Shown in pieces: positions 16,366 to 24,886 of a stretch of 42,756 nucleotides of DNA. The stretch lies in contig JAGQZQ010000018.1 in the NCBI GenBank assembly GCA_020435415.1, positions 1-42,756 on the forward strand, given 5' to 3'. The position numbers were made by a program, and so were the translations under genes. The notes beneath the pieces are model-generated. The model did no database searches and was not told the origin of the DNA. It saw nothing but the letters and a program-made list of their open reading frames with translations. How positions within the stretch are numbered: the first letter of the stretch is position 1; every line of letters starts with the position of its first letter. This DNA is from Flavobacteriales bacterium (GTDB lineage Bacteria > Bacteroidota > Bacteroidia > JACJYZ01).

Positions 16366-17373
16366 TCAAGCCTCTACTGAAGCATTCACCCAACCCTTTT
16401 TTGTAAGGTACTGGGCGATCTGCACGGCATTCGTAGCAGCACCTTTTCGCAGATTATCAGATACAATCCACATATTGAGTGTGTTAGGCTGTGATTCATC
16501 GCGGCGTAACCGGCCAACAAAGACTTCATCTTTATGCTGTGCATTCAACGGCATAGGATACACTCCGTTTTGAGGATCATCCTGCAAAACCACCCCTTCG
16601 CTGTTTCCAAGAAGCTCACGAACCCGATCCAGGTCAAAATCCTTTTTGAACTCAACATTCACGGATTCAGAATGTCCTCCGATCACCGGAACACGCACAG
16701 CAGTTGCCGTAACCCCAATATTCGGATCCCTGAGAATCTTCCGGGTCTCATTCACAAGTTTCATTTCCTCTTTGGTATACCCGTTCTCCGTAAACACATC
16801 ACATTGTGGCAGGCAATTCCGATCAATGGGGTGTGGATAAGCTTTCTCGCCTTCGACACCGTTCCGCTCGTCTTCCATTTGCCGGGCGGCTTTCACACCG
16901 GTACCGGTAACGGATTGATAAGTGGAAATAACCAGACGCTTGATACCGTATTCCTTATGTAGCGGGGCAAGCGCCACCACCATCTGGATGGTTGAGCAGT
17001 TGGGATTGGCAATAATCTTATCCTTTTGGGTCAACGCATCGGCATTGATCTCCGGAACTACCAGTTTCTTGTCAGGGTCCATACGCCATGCCGATGAATT
17101 ATCGATCACGGTGGTTCCTACCGCCGCAAATTTCGGCGCCCATTCAAGAGAGGTACCACCACCTGCAGAGAACAACGCAATATCCGGCACCATGTCAACA
17201 GCCATCGCCATGTCCACCACCTTATACGGTTTACCCTTGAACATAATTTCCTTACCTACGGATTTTTCGCTGGCAACAGGGATGAGTTCAGTGATAGGTA
17301 AATCGTGCTCGGCCAGCACCTTCAGCATTACCTGGCCCACCATTCCGGTGGCGCCTACGACGGCAACTTTCAT
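16366..17373 (-). CDS. asd: Aspartate-semialdehyde dehydrogenase
   Basis: This 335-residue cytoplasmic enzyme reduces aspartyl phosphate to aspartate semialdehyde with NADPH, the branch point to lysine/diaminopimelate, threonine and methionine. The Rossmann loop GATGMVG is at 7-13, the catalytic cysteine C126 is in NPNCSTIQ, and H233 in GGHSESV is the acid/base residue. Length and motifs are normal. It is a single-gene unit with its own terminator, divergent from the lamin-tail gene; no exact -7 element was found upstream. Confidence 0.97.
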   Translation of the reverse strand: MKVAVVGATGMVGQVMLKVLAEHDLPITELIPVASEKSVGKEIMFKGKPYKVVDMAMAVDMVPDIALFSAGGGTSLEWAPKFAAVGTTVIDNSSAWRMDPDKKLVVPEINADALTQKDKIIANPNCSTIQMVVALAPLHKEYGIKRLVISTYQSVTGTGVKAARQMEDERNGVEGEKAYPHPIDRNCLPQCDVFTENGYTKEEMKLVNETRKILRDPNIGVTATAVRVPVIGGHSESVNVEFKKDFDLDRVRELLGNSEGVVLQDDPQNGVYPMPLNAQHKDEVFVGRLRRDESQPNTLNMWIVSDNLRKGAATNAVQIAQYLTKKGWVNASVEA

Positions 17374-17505
17374 GCTTTCTTGTTTTTAGTTTGGATAATG
17401 TGTTGTTAAAACTTACACCCCTCAAATTTGGGCCTGTAAAAATACTAATTTGCCCCCGATTCTCTTAGCATTGAGGGCTTTTATTATTAAATTTTAGGAA
17501 GACTG

Positions 17506-19293
17506 ATGGTCCGTTTCCTTCGGCTTGCCCTCGCCATTTTACCACTGATTACCCAACACGTCTATTCTCAGACAACCGATCCGTTCAAAGATGGGAACCT
17601 CTCCCACAACCCGCCATGGACAGGAGATACAGCCATGTTCAAAGCGGAAAACGGGGTATTACACCTCCATGGCAAAACGGCTTCAGACTCGGCTGGCATT
17701 CAAACGTTAATGGCCAATTATGACAGCCTGGAATGGTATATCCGATTGTCCCTGGGATTCTCTCCAAGCAACAACAACCAATGGCGTTTTTATCTCGCAT
17801 CAGGTTCCGGGGGACTAAAAAACGGCCCTTCAGTATATACCCAAATCGGAGAAACAGGCAGTGAAGATGCTATCGAACTGCTTTACCGGGATCAAAACCA
17901 GGAGACTTCCTTCTTCAGAGGACTATACCACATCAACAAAAACCGGAATGACCTCTCACTCAAAATACGGTACCATCAGGGGCTATGGGAAATCTTCCTG
18001 GACAGTCTGGGAGCAGATGACCTGTACCTGGAAGGATCGGCATTCTATCCACTGACATTCATGCCGGAATACCTGGGCATATGGTGCCGGTATACGAAAT
18101 CCAACGCCGCGTCTTTTTGGATGTCGGACCTTTACGCCGGTCCATGGCGCATCGATACACAACCACCGGTCCTGGAAAACATCCGCGTGCTTCCACCTTC
18201 AACCCTCCATCTCGATTTCTCTGAACCGGTACAATTCCTTGCTGCAGGTCAAATCGGGAACTACAGTTCAACCAGGGGAATCGGACATCCTTCATCCGCT
18301 TCGCGGAAACAAGACAAAATCAACGAAGTGGTTCTGCAATTTGCCACCCCTTTTGAGGAGGGCATCATTTACGGCCTCGATATTCGCGGCGTCAAAGACC
18401 TCTCCGGATGGCCCGTGGCGCACACCACGCACCTGTTTTCATATTATCATACTTCGCCTCACGAGGTGGTGATCAATGAGGTCCTGTTCAATCCCAAAGG
18501 GGACGGGGTAGACTTCGTAGAGATCGTTAACAGGTGTTCTCACCTGGTTGACTTGTCCGGTCTTTTACTTTGGAATGAAGACGAAAACGGAAATCTTCAA
18601 CATCCTACCCGGTTGACAACAAATCAGGATTGGCTTTTCCCGGGCGAGTATGTCTATTTTACAACCGACAAAGAACGTCTCAAACGTGATCATCCGAATA
18701 TGATCTGGGACCAGGGCGTGCAACTAACAATGCTACCTCCGTACTATAACGACCAGGGAACGGTGGTCCTGACAACGATGGACACCTTCATCATTGATCG
18801 TATGAAATACAATGAGGAAATGCATTTCCCCACGCTGAACAATGTGGAAGGTGTGTCTCTCGAACGCATACGACCTGACGGGCCTTCCGACGATCCATCA
18901 AACTGGCATTCGGCATCCTCTGCATCCGGATATGCCACCCCTGGGTTTATGAATTCCCAATCCGATCCCTCAACAAAGAAAACCGCCATATTGAGCATTC
19001 AACCTCATGTATTCAGCCCGGGAAATGACGGCAAAAACAACACTGCATTGATCCGGTATGAGATGCCTGAACCGGGATGCCTCGGAATAATACGGATTTA
19101 TGATGCGGCCGGCCGGCTGATCCGTTTCCTGTTGTCGGAATCATTACTCGGGAGATCCGGAGCCTTATCCTGGGATGGTACCAATGAAGAGGGAGTACCG
19201 GTTGATGCGGGCATTTACATTGTATGTTTGCAATGGATGCACAACAACGGAATACCTGAAAAAAACAAGGAGTTGGTGATCGTCCGGTTTTAA
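17506..19293 (+). CDS. Secreted protein with lamin-tail domain and FlgD-like C-terminus
   Basis: This 595-residue exported protein has a signal peptide (about 1-21, ending VYSQ). An N-terminal region (about 25-215) looks like a concanavalin-like beta-sandwich. An Ig-like linker (DTQPPVLENIRVLPPSTLHLDFSEPV) precedes a lamin-tail domain at about 315-450 (EVVINEVLFNPKGDGVDFVEI, then the WLFPGEYVYFT stretch). The C-terminal ~90 residues (FSPGNDGKNN, YDAAGRLIR, WDGTNEEGVPVDAGIYI) form a FlgD-like Ig module, which in Bacteroidota often ends extracellular proteins. Lamin-tail proteins are often associated with secreted nucleases or surface proteins; no enzyme domain is visible. AGGAAG lies about 6 nt before the ATG. 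Confidence 0.82.
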   Translation: MVRFLRLALAILPLITQHVYSQTTDPFKDGNLSHNPPWTGDTAMFKAENGVLHLHGKTASDSAGIQTLMANYDSLEWYIRLSLGFSPSNNNQWRFYLASGSGGLKNGPSVYTQIGETGSEDAIELLYRDQNQETSFFRGLYHINKNRNDLSLKIRYHQGLWEIFLDSLGADDLYLEGSAFYPLTFMPEYLGIWCRYTKSNAASFWMSDLYAGPWRIDTQPPVLENIRVLPPSTLHLDFSEPVQFLAAGQIGNYSSTRGIGHPSSASRKQDKINEVVLQFATPFEEGIIYGLDIRGVKDLSGWPVAHTTHLFSYYHTSPHEVVINEVLFNPKGDGVDFVEIVNRCSHLVDLSGLLLWNEDENGNLQHPTRLTTNQDWLFPGEYVYFTTDKERLKRDHPNMIWDQGVQLTMLPPYYNDQGTVVLTTMDTFIIDRMKYNEEMHFPTLNNVEGVSLERIRPDGPSDDPSNWHSASSASGYATPGFMNSQSDPSTKKTAILSIQPHVFSPGNDGKNNTALIRYEMPEPGCLGIIRIYDAAGRLIRFLLSESLLGRSGALSWDGTNEEGVPVDAGIYIVCLQWMHNNGIPEKNKELVIVRF

Positions 19294-19295
19294 AT

Positions 19296-19424
19296 CTATC
19301 CGATGATGAGCATGGTAATGCTGAACAGGAACAGGCAAATGGCCAGTCCGACGGATAACGCCAGGGTATATCTGGCCAGGTGTACGGTAAATGTTTGCGG
19401 GGTGTTTGATTCCTGTTTCTTCAT
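19296..19424 (-). CDS. 42-residue single-span membrane protein
   Basis: This gene is below usual ORF cut-offs. The protein reads MKKQESNTPQTFTVHLARYT, then a hydrophobic helix (about 21-41) ending IIG. The N-terminus is polar and positively charged, so it should sit in the cytoplasm. Its ATG overlaps the stop of the adhesin gene as ATGA (19421-19424), which implies translational coupling, and its stop is 2 nt from the end of the convergent lamin-tail gene. The overlap and the clean TM topology argue for a real gene; no family is recognised. It may belong to the small 'hypothetical TM' proteins that follow secreted cargo. Confidence 0.6.
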   Translation of the reverse strand: MKKQESNTPQTFTVHLARYTLALSVGLAICLFLFSITMLIIG

Positions 19425-22400
19425 CGTGTTATGATCAGCATTTCACTGGCAATGGACTGATTACTGCTTCCAATGACCATATAAAGTCCGGGAGAAAGAC
19501 GTTGATACGGGTCTATGACACTTACCGCTTCTCCATTGGAATTGGTGAGTATGACTTTTGAATAATACTCTTTTCCATTGTTATCCATCACCACAACAAG
19601 CACTTCTTCATTTTCATTGAACTGTGTCAGTCTCACGTTCACTTCATCGTTGCTTGTAGGATTAGGGAACAGTCCCAGCGAAGGCTTGCTCGATGCATTG
19701 GCCTCCGACAAGGGTGCAATATAAACCGCCACCGGTGAAGAATAGGTCACATCACCATTGTAGTCGGTTTGCTTCAGTCGGTAGTAAGACATCCCTGTGT
19801 AGGGCATCTCATCCGTACCGGCATAGTATTGAGTGGTGATGCTGTTTCCGGCACCCTGTTTCCTTAACACTTCCTGATAGATAATTCCATCCAGGGATTT
19901 CTCCACAGTAAAGTAATCGTTGTTTTGTTCGCTGGCTGTGACCCATGTCAGATCCACACCACCTTTTTCAGGTGTTGCATCAAAGGACAACAATTCAATG
20001 GGCAACGGAGAACTCAGTCCACCACCTACGGCCATCGGACCGATGTTGGTCACTGCAGAAGCCGTAACCGTATATGGATTGGAACCACCTGCGGCAGCGG
20101 TAGCACCTTGCTGATCCCAGGCTCCACCAGTGTAAATACTGATGTATGAATTGGCGCGATCAAAGTCACCGGTTTCATCAGCCGCATTCCATTGCGCTGT
20201 GATATCAGCGATCGGAGAACCTGAATTGGTAGACACCTGCCACGTCTTATTGGATACCTGTACACCCACCTGTGTACCTCCACAGGTACCGTCATCATAA
20301 ACGTTGTTACAAACGCGTACATCGAACTGACCGGAAGCACCGGCAGAGTTGTCAATGGTCAGAGGTGTATAGCTTGTGGTACTGGTTCCGACCGGGAATG
20401 TTCTTGAAGCGGTCACCGCAGCGATATTCAGCGTTCCTACACCACTGGTCACAACGTAGGTGGATGCGCTAAAACCGGTGATTGCATTTCCGCTTGTGAC
20501 AGTCAGATCATATGCACCGAGGTCCAGTTTCCCGTTGGAGAAGGCCAAAGAGCCATCCACGCTGATATCTCCGGCGGTGGTCACATCACCGGAAGTATTG
20601 GCAATCGTCAGATTGTAAAAGGGAGAAGAAACCGGTGTGATCAACTGCGCTGCACCGCCATTCAGTGTTACGGTACCACTACCTCCATGGGTAAAGGTAC
20701 CAGCGGTGAGCCTCCAGTTTCCACCCACTTCTATATTGCGTCCAGACGCATTAAGATCGCCATCAAAAAGATTAATTGTACCGTCAACAAACAGATCATC
20801 ACCAAGATTATAGTCATCATTACCGGAGGCACCGGTATTATTTAACTGCAGGGTCCAGAAATGGGATCCGTTACTGGTAATTCCCTGGTCTGCAGTTGTG
20901 CCTGAGAACCAAACAGAACCACCTCCACCATGGGTAAAAGAACCTCCTGTATTGGTCCAGTTTCCTCCAAGTATGATGTTAAAGGCATTGGCATTCAAGT
21001 CTCCATCTGTTATTGTAAGGGTATTATTCACCGTCAACGCATCTGCCATTAGAATATCATCATTTCCCGCTGCTGCCGTATTGTTAATAACGAGGTTATA
21101 AAACGGGGAACCATTACTTGTAATGGTCTGGTCTGCAGCGGTGCCATTAAAAGTAACAGAGTTCGCACCTCCGTGTGTAAATGTGCCTCCGGTATTGTTC
21201 CAATTACCTCCTACCGTAATATTGGCACCATTGGCATTGAGATCACCATCAGAAATCGTTAGATTACTAGTAACGGCTAAAGCATCCGTTAAAATATAGT
21301 CATCAGATCCCCCTGCACCAGTGTTATTCAATGTCAGCGCGTAGAAATCCTCACCCGACGACTTAATGTTCTGATCCGCGGTACCATTCAGAGTAACGGT
21401 ACATGTATTGTTATGGTTGAAGACCCCTCCGTTGTTCGTCCAATTTCCAGCCACGGAAATATTGAAGGTAGATGTTGCAAGGGTAGGACCTGCATTAAGT
21501 GTAAGGTTACGATTAACCGTAATGTTGCCTTGCAGTGTTTTATTGGAAGAACCACCAAAGGTAACATCATAGTAGGTGGTCGATTGTATATTCTGTGCAG
21601 CCGTACCATTCCAGTTGACCAGGTTTCCGGAAGCCGTAGCCGTCAATGTAGCGAGGATGTTTCCGCCGGTATTCAGCGTTCCGGTGGCCGTGTTAACAAA
21701 TGTTCCCGTACCCTTAAGATTGGCTGTGGTATTGAGCGTTCCATTGTTGGTAAGCGTCTTGCTTGCAGCAATATCAATGGGTTTGGTGAATGAAAGGCTG
21801 GCGGTCGCATCAATACTCATATCATACATCACATACATCCCGGCACTCACCGCAAAGGACCCGTTTCCGGAGATTGTTGCACCAGCGGTCTGAAGATATA
21901 CGTAACTATTTGCGTTACCGCCATCATGCGTACCGTCATTGGTATAATCGCCATAAACATCAATCTGGTCGTTGTTATCATGGGAAAGGGTCGCTGTATT
22001 CTCTATCTCCAGATCGCTGCATGAATAATCATTGTTAACGGTTACGGCATCGCCTGCTTTGATGATGACATTGTCACACGCTGTTGGCACAACGGCACCA
22101 TTCCAGGTAGCACCTACGGACCAGTCACCACCTCCGGTACCATTGGATTCTATTGTACCACCGCCTGCAATAACCGTCAGGTCGGCATGGTTGGTTCCAT
22201 CGGCCACATTCCAGGAACCCGTGCTAGTACCGGCATCGAAGGTTACTGTTTTGGGGCCTCCGGCTACTGTAGCCGTCGTTATCTTCATTTGTAAACCAGA
22301 AATGGTGAAGTTGTCATCTTTATTGGCAGTTCCGTCGGTCGTTATGGTTACTGTGACCGTAGATGAAGTTACTCCAATAGCAACGCTGGTAATATCCCGT

Positions 22401-22657
22401 CCATTCTGCTTAGACACACTTGCACCTGTGGTATTGAATTCAAAACCGGCAGGTGCCTGCAGTACATATGTTTTGTTGGTTTGGCTGGCAGCAAAATCAC
22501 CATTGGCATTTTCATCCACGTTGATATCACCCAGATCCTTCCAGGCAGCGCAACCTTCTGTGAAGGTGGCTGCACCCTTTGTGATCGTAGGTTGTGCCCA
22601 TGCACTGGCTGATGCCAATACCCCACATATGATGAGAATATAGAATTTCGGACGCAT
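19421..22657 (-). CDS. Large repetitive T9SS-secreted adhesin-like protein
   Basis: The protein has 1078 residues, with a signal peptide (about 1-22, ending AWAQ). A beta-rich N-terminal region (to about 230) is followed by parallel-beta-type modules and four tandem repeats of about 81 residues carrying GGNW, FTHGG, NGTAADQ and DGDLNA motifs. A linker with an Ig/FN3-like module (LLSFDATPEKGGVDLTWVTA) precedes a type A T9SS sorting domain: LFPNPTSNDEVNVRL and, at the end, GLYMVIG...EMLIITR. ATG at 22657 is preferred over GTG at 22669 because AAGGTGAA lies about 8 nt before it. It is the kind of protein anchored at or released from the surface; ligand unknown. The 42-aa gene follows with an ATGA overlap. 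Confidence 0.9.
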   Translation of the reverse strand: MRPKFYILIICGVLASASAWAQPTITKGAATFTEGCAAWKDLGDINVDENANGDFAASQTNKTYVLQAPAGFEFNTTGASVSKQNGRDITSVAIGVTSSTVTVTITTDGTANKDDNFTISGLQMKITTATVAGGPKTVTFDAGTSTGSWNVADGTNHADLTVIAGGGTIESNGTGGGDWSVGATWNGAVVPTACDNVIIKAGDAVTVNNDYSCSDLEIENTATLSHDNNDQIDVYGDYTNDGTHDGGNANSYVYLQTAGATISGNGSFAVSAGMYVMYDMSIDATASLSFTKPIDIAASKTLTNNGTLNTTANLKGTGTFVNTATGTLNTGGNILATLTATASGNLVNWNGTAAQNIQSTTYYDVTFGGSSNKTLQGNITVNRNLTLNAGPTLATSTFNISVAGNWTNNGGVFNHNNTCTVTLNGTADQNIKSSGEDFYALTLNNTGAGGSDDYILTDALAVTSNLTISDGDLNANGANITVGGNWNNTGGTFTHGGANSVTFNGTAADQTITSNGSPFYNLVINNTAAAGNDDILMADALTVNNTLTITDGDLNANAFNIILGGNWTNTGGSFTHGGGGSVWFSGTTADQGITSNGSHFWTLQLNNTGASGNDDYNLGDDLFVDGTINLFDGDLNASGRNIEVGGNWRLTAGTFTHGGSGTVTLNGGAAQLITPVSSPFYNLTIANTSGDVTTAGDISVDGSLAFSNGKLDLGAYDLTVTSGNAITGFSASTYVVTSGVGTLNIAAVTASRTFPVGTSTTSYTPLTIDNSAGASGQFDVRVCNNVYDDGTCGGTQVGVQVSNKTWQVSTNSGSPIADITAQWNAADETGDFDRANSYISIYTGGAWDQQGATAAAGGSNPYTVTASAVTNIGPMAVGGGLSSPLPIELLSFDATPEKGGVDLTWVTASEQNNDYFTVEKSLDGIIYQEVLRKQGAGNSITTQYYAGTDEMPYTGMSYYRLKQTDYNGDVTYSSPVAVYIAPLSEANASSKPSLGLFPNPTSNDEVNVRLTQFNENEEVLVVVMDNNGKEYYSKVILTNSNGEAVSVIDPYQRLSPGLYMVIGSSNQSIASEMLIITR
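20498..21451 (-). repeat. Four in-frame ~243-bp tandem repeats
   Basis: Units begin at 21451, 21211, 20968 and 20725 on the minus strand, with lengths of 80, 81, 81 and about 76 codons. Each unit starts (A/G)GNW and holds FTHGG (FNHNN in the first) about 10 residues later. The middle two are the most alike. The last is more diverged. The array can expand or shrink by recombination without a frameshift. Confidence 0.85.
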
Positions 22658-22909
22658 AATATTTTTCACCTTCGTATGCTGTGTTATACCGTTGGTTTCA
22701 TAAGTAGTTTCACTTAAATCCGTTAAAAAAGCTCAGGTGTAGCTACCATCCGACAAAGTGATTATTATTGTCTACTAAAAATTCGGATAGATTTGCCTCA
22801 CCATCAGGCTTTCAGGTACTTTAATCCCCACCAAAACGGGCAAAGCCGGGGCCAAAACAACCTCAATAAAATAAATACTTTATAATCAATTACTTATAAA
22901 TTTTAGCCT

Positions 22910-22923
22910 AGGTATTAATACCT
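22910..22923. promoter_or_regulatory. 14-bp perfect palindrome, possible operator
   Basis: AGGTATTAATACCT is fully self-complementary. It lies in the 368-bp gene-free stretch between the divergent adhesin gene (start 22657) and uvrC (start 23026), about 100 nt before uvrC. The rest of that stretch is A+T-rich; a second short inverted repeat, ATTCCC-GAAAT-GGGAAT, lies near 22950-22967, and I see no gene there. Confidence 0.4.
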
Positions 22924-22998
22924 GCTTTTTTGTTATAATCGGGACATGTATTCCCGAAATGGGAATCAATGAGGGTTTTCAACAAACGAGGCTTCACT

Positions 22999-23006
22999 TA
23001 ACTTTG
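22999..23006 (+). promoter_or_regulatory. -7 promoter element of uvrC
   Basis: TAACTTTG matches TAnnTTTG and ends 19 nt before the uvrC ATG at 23026. A TTTT stretch near 22976 is at the -33 distance but lacks the G. Confidence 0.5.
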
Positions 23007-23025
23007 GTTTTTGTTAATTTTACAC

Positions 23026-24831
23026 ATGGGTAAAACCACAGACCAACTCAAACAAAAGATCACCGAACTACCTGCAAATCCGGGGATCTACCAGTTTCTT
23101 GACACGGAAGGGAACATCATATACATCGGAAAAGCCCGAAATCTGAAAAAGCGGGTACAGTCTTACTTTACAAAATCATTCGACAACCGGAAGACAGCAG
23201 TGATGGTTAGCAAGATCACCGACCTGAAATTCATGGTGGTGGAAACAGAGTTCGATGCTTTTTTGCTGGAGAATTCCCTCATTAAGAAATATCAACCCCG
23301 TTATAACATCCAGCTTCGCGACGACAAATCATTCCCGTGGATTTGTATTAAGAATGAACGATTTCCCAGGGTATTCGGTATGCGTAATCCGGTCAGTGAC
23401 GGATCGGAATACCACGGACCCTATGCCAATGTGAAGGTGATGAATACCGTGCTGGACCTGGCATCCAAGCTCTACCCTATCAGAAACTGCAATTTTCATC
23501 TATCCGGGGAAAACATTGCGGCCAAAAAGTTCAGGGTGTGCCTGGAGTATCAGATCGGCAATTGCCTGGGGCCATGCGAAGGGTTTCAAAATGAACAGGA
23601 ATACAACGAAAGCATTAACCAGATCCGCCAGATCCTGAAGGGCAATGTGAGTGAGGTCATTCACCACCTCAAAGCACAGATGCAGGCTTTTTCTGCAAAA
23701 CATGCTTTTGAAAAAGCGGAGCTGATCAAACAAAAACTCCAGCGACTGGAGGCGTTCCAGGCCAAGTCAACTGTCGTTAATCCGCGCATATCGCATGTGG
23801 ATGTCTTCGCCATTCAAACGGATGACAACCACAGCTTCGTAAATTACCTGAGGGTGGTTCAGGGCGCCATAGTACAAACCCATACCATAGAGCTGAAAAA
23901 GCAACTGGATGAATCACCGGAAGAGATGTTGTCCTTCGCCATTACCGACCTGAGAAATCGTCTTAAAAGCAGTGCAAGGGAAGTGATCGTTCCCCTGAAG
24001 ATCGAATCTGACGGCCAGTTTTCCGTGACCGTTCCGGAGCGTGGAGACAGAAAAAAACTGCTGGACCTCGCCGATCGCAATGTTCGTTATTACATGCTTG
24101 AAAAGCACCGGCAAAAAGAAACACGAACATCAAAATCAGACGACCGGGCGGAACGAATACTGACGCGTTTGCAGAAAGACTTACGGATGAAAGAACTGCC
24201 GGTACACATCGAATGCTTTGATAACTCCAACATTCAGGGATCCGATCCGGTCGCTGCCATGGTGGTATTCCGATCAGCCCTGCCCGCCAAGAAAGACTAC
24301 CGTCATTTCAACATCCGCACCGTGGAAGGCCCGGACGACTTCGCATCAATGGAAGAGATCATCACACGCCGATATGGTCGCCTGATCAGAGAACAGCAAC
24401 CATTGCCCCAACTGATCGTTGTGGACGGAGGAAAGGGTCAGTTGAATGCTGCCCTGAAAGCACTCACCCAACTGGGATTGAAAGGCAAGATGGCGGTGAT
24501 TGGTATCGCCAAGAGGCTGGAAGAAATATACTTTCCCGGCGACCCTGTGCCGCTTTACCTGGATAAGAAGTCCGAAAGCCTGCGGCTCATCCAGCACATG
24601 AGAAATGAAGCCCACCGTTTCGGCATCACCCATCACCGCAAAAAGCGGGTAAAAAACTCACTCACTTCCGAACTGGATGCCATTCAGGGCATCGGACCCA
24701 AGACCCGCACCACCCTTCTGAAGTCGTTCAAATCGGTACATCAAATAAAAAAAGCATCGATGGATGAAATCACTGCGGTCATCGGACCCGCAAAAGCCAG
24801 CCTGGTGTTTCGTACCTTGCATCCGGAGTGA
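23026..24831 (+). CDS. uvrC: Excinuclease ABC subunit C
   Basis: This 601-residue nucleotide-excision-repair nuclease makes both incisions with UvrAB. The N-terminal GIY-YIG domain (about 8-95) contains GIYQFLDTEGNIIYIGKARNLKKRV. A UvrB-binding UVR region (about 200-240), the RNase H-like C-terminal endonuclease domain (IECFDNSNIQGSDPVAAMVVF, VVDGGKGQLNAA) and tandem helix-hairpin-helix motifs (IQGIGPKTRTTLLKSF) at the end complete the usual order. ATG at 23026 is chosen since MGKTTDQLKQKI is the usual N-terminus and 23011 is a TTG in the leader. It is preceded by a -7 element. Confidence 0.97.
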   Translation: MGKTTDQLKQKITELPANPGIYQFLDTEGNIIYIGKARNLKKRVQSYFTKSFDNRKTAVMVSKITDLKFMVVETEFDAFLLENSLIKKYQPRYNIQLRDDKSFPWICIKNERFPRVFGMRNPVSDGSEYHGPYANVKVMNTVLDLASKLYPIRNCNFHLSGENIAAKKFRVCLEYQIGNCLGPCEGFQNEQEYNESINQIRQILKGNVSEVIHHLKAQMQAFSAKHAFEKAELIKQKLQRLEAFQAKSTVVNPRISHVDVFAIQTDDNHSFVNYLRVVQGAIVQTHTIELKKQLDESPEEMLSFAITDLRNRLKSSAREVIVPLKIESDGQFSVTVPERGDRKKLLDLADRNVRYYMLEKHRQKETRTSKSDDRAERILTRLQKDLRMKELPVHIECFDNSNIQGSDPVAAMVVFRSALPAKKDYRHFNIRTVEGPDDFASMEEIITRRYGRLIREQQPLPQLIVVDGGKGQLNAALKALTQLGLKGKMAVIGIAKRLEEIYFPGDPVPLYLDKKSESLRLIQHMRNEAHRFGITHHRKKRVKNSLTSELDAIQGIGPKTRTTLLKSFKSVHQIKKASMDEITAVIGPAKASLVFRTLHPE

Positions 24832-24886
24832 TCTGCTTACAATCATTTTTTCCATATATTCAAAAAATAAATTGCCGGAACCCCAT

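Noticed and set aside
20498-21451. Possible CRISPR array from regularly spaced repeats
   Set aside because: The repeats are ~243 bp, in frame and part of a secreted protein; there are no short direct repeats with unique spacers and no cas genes.
21413-21793. 126-aa plus-strand ORF within the adhesin gene
   Set aside because: Antisense to a well-supported gene; no domain or signal.
22032-22643. 203-aa plus-strand ORF
   Set aside because: It is antisense to the adhesin gene, whose signal peptide, repeats and sorting domain are unmistakable; its composition is a shadow of repetitive codons.
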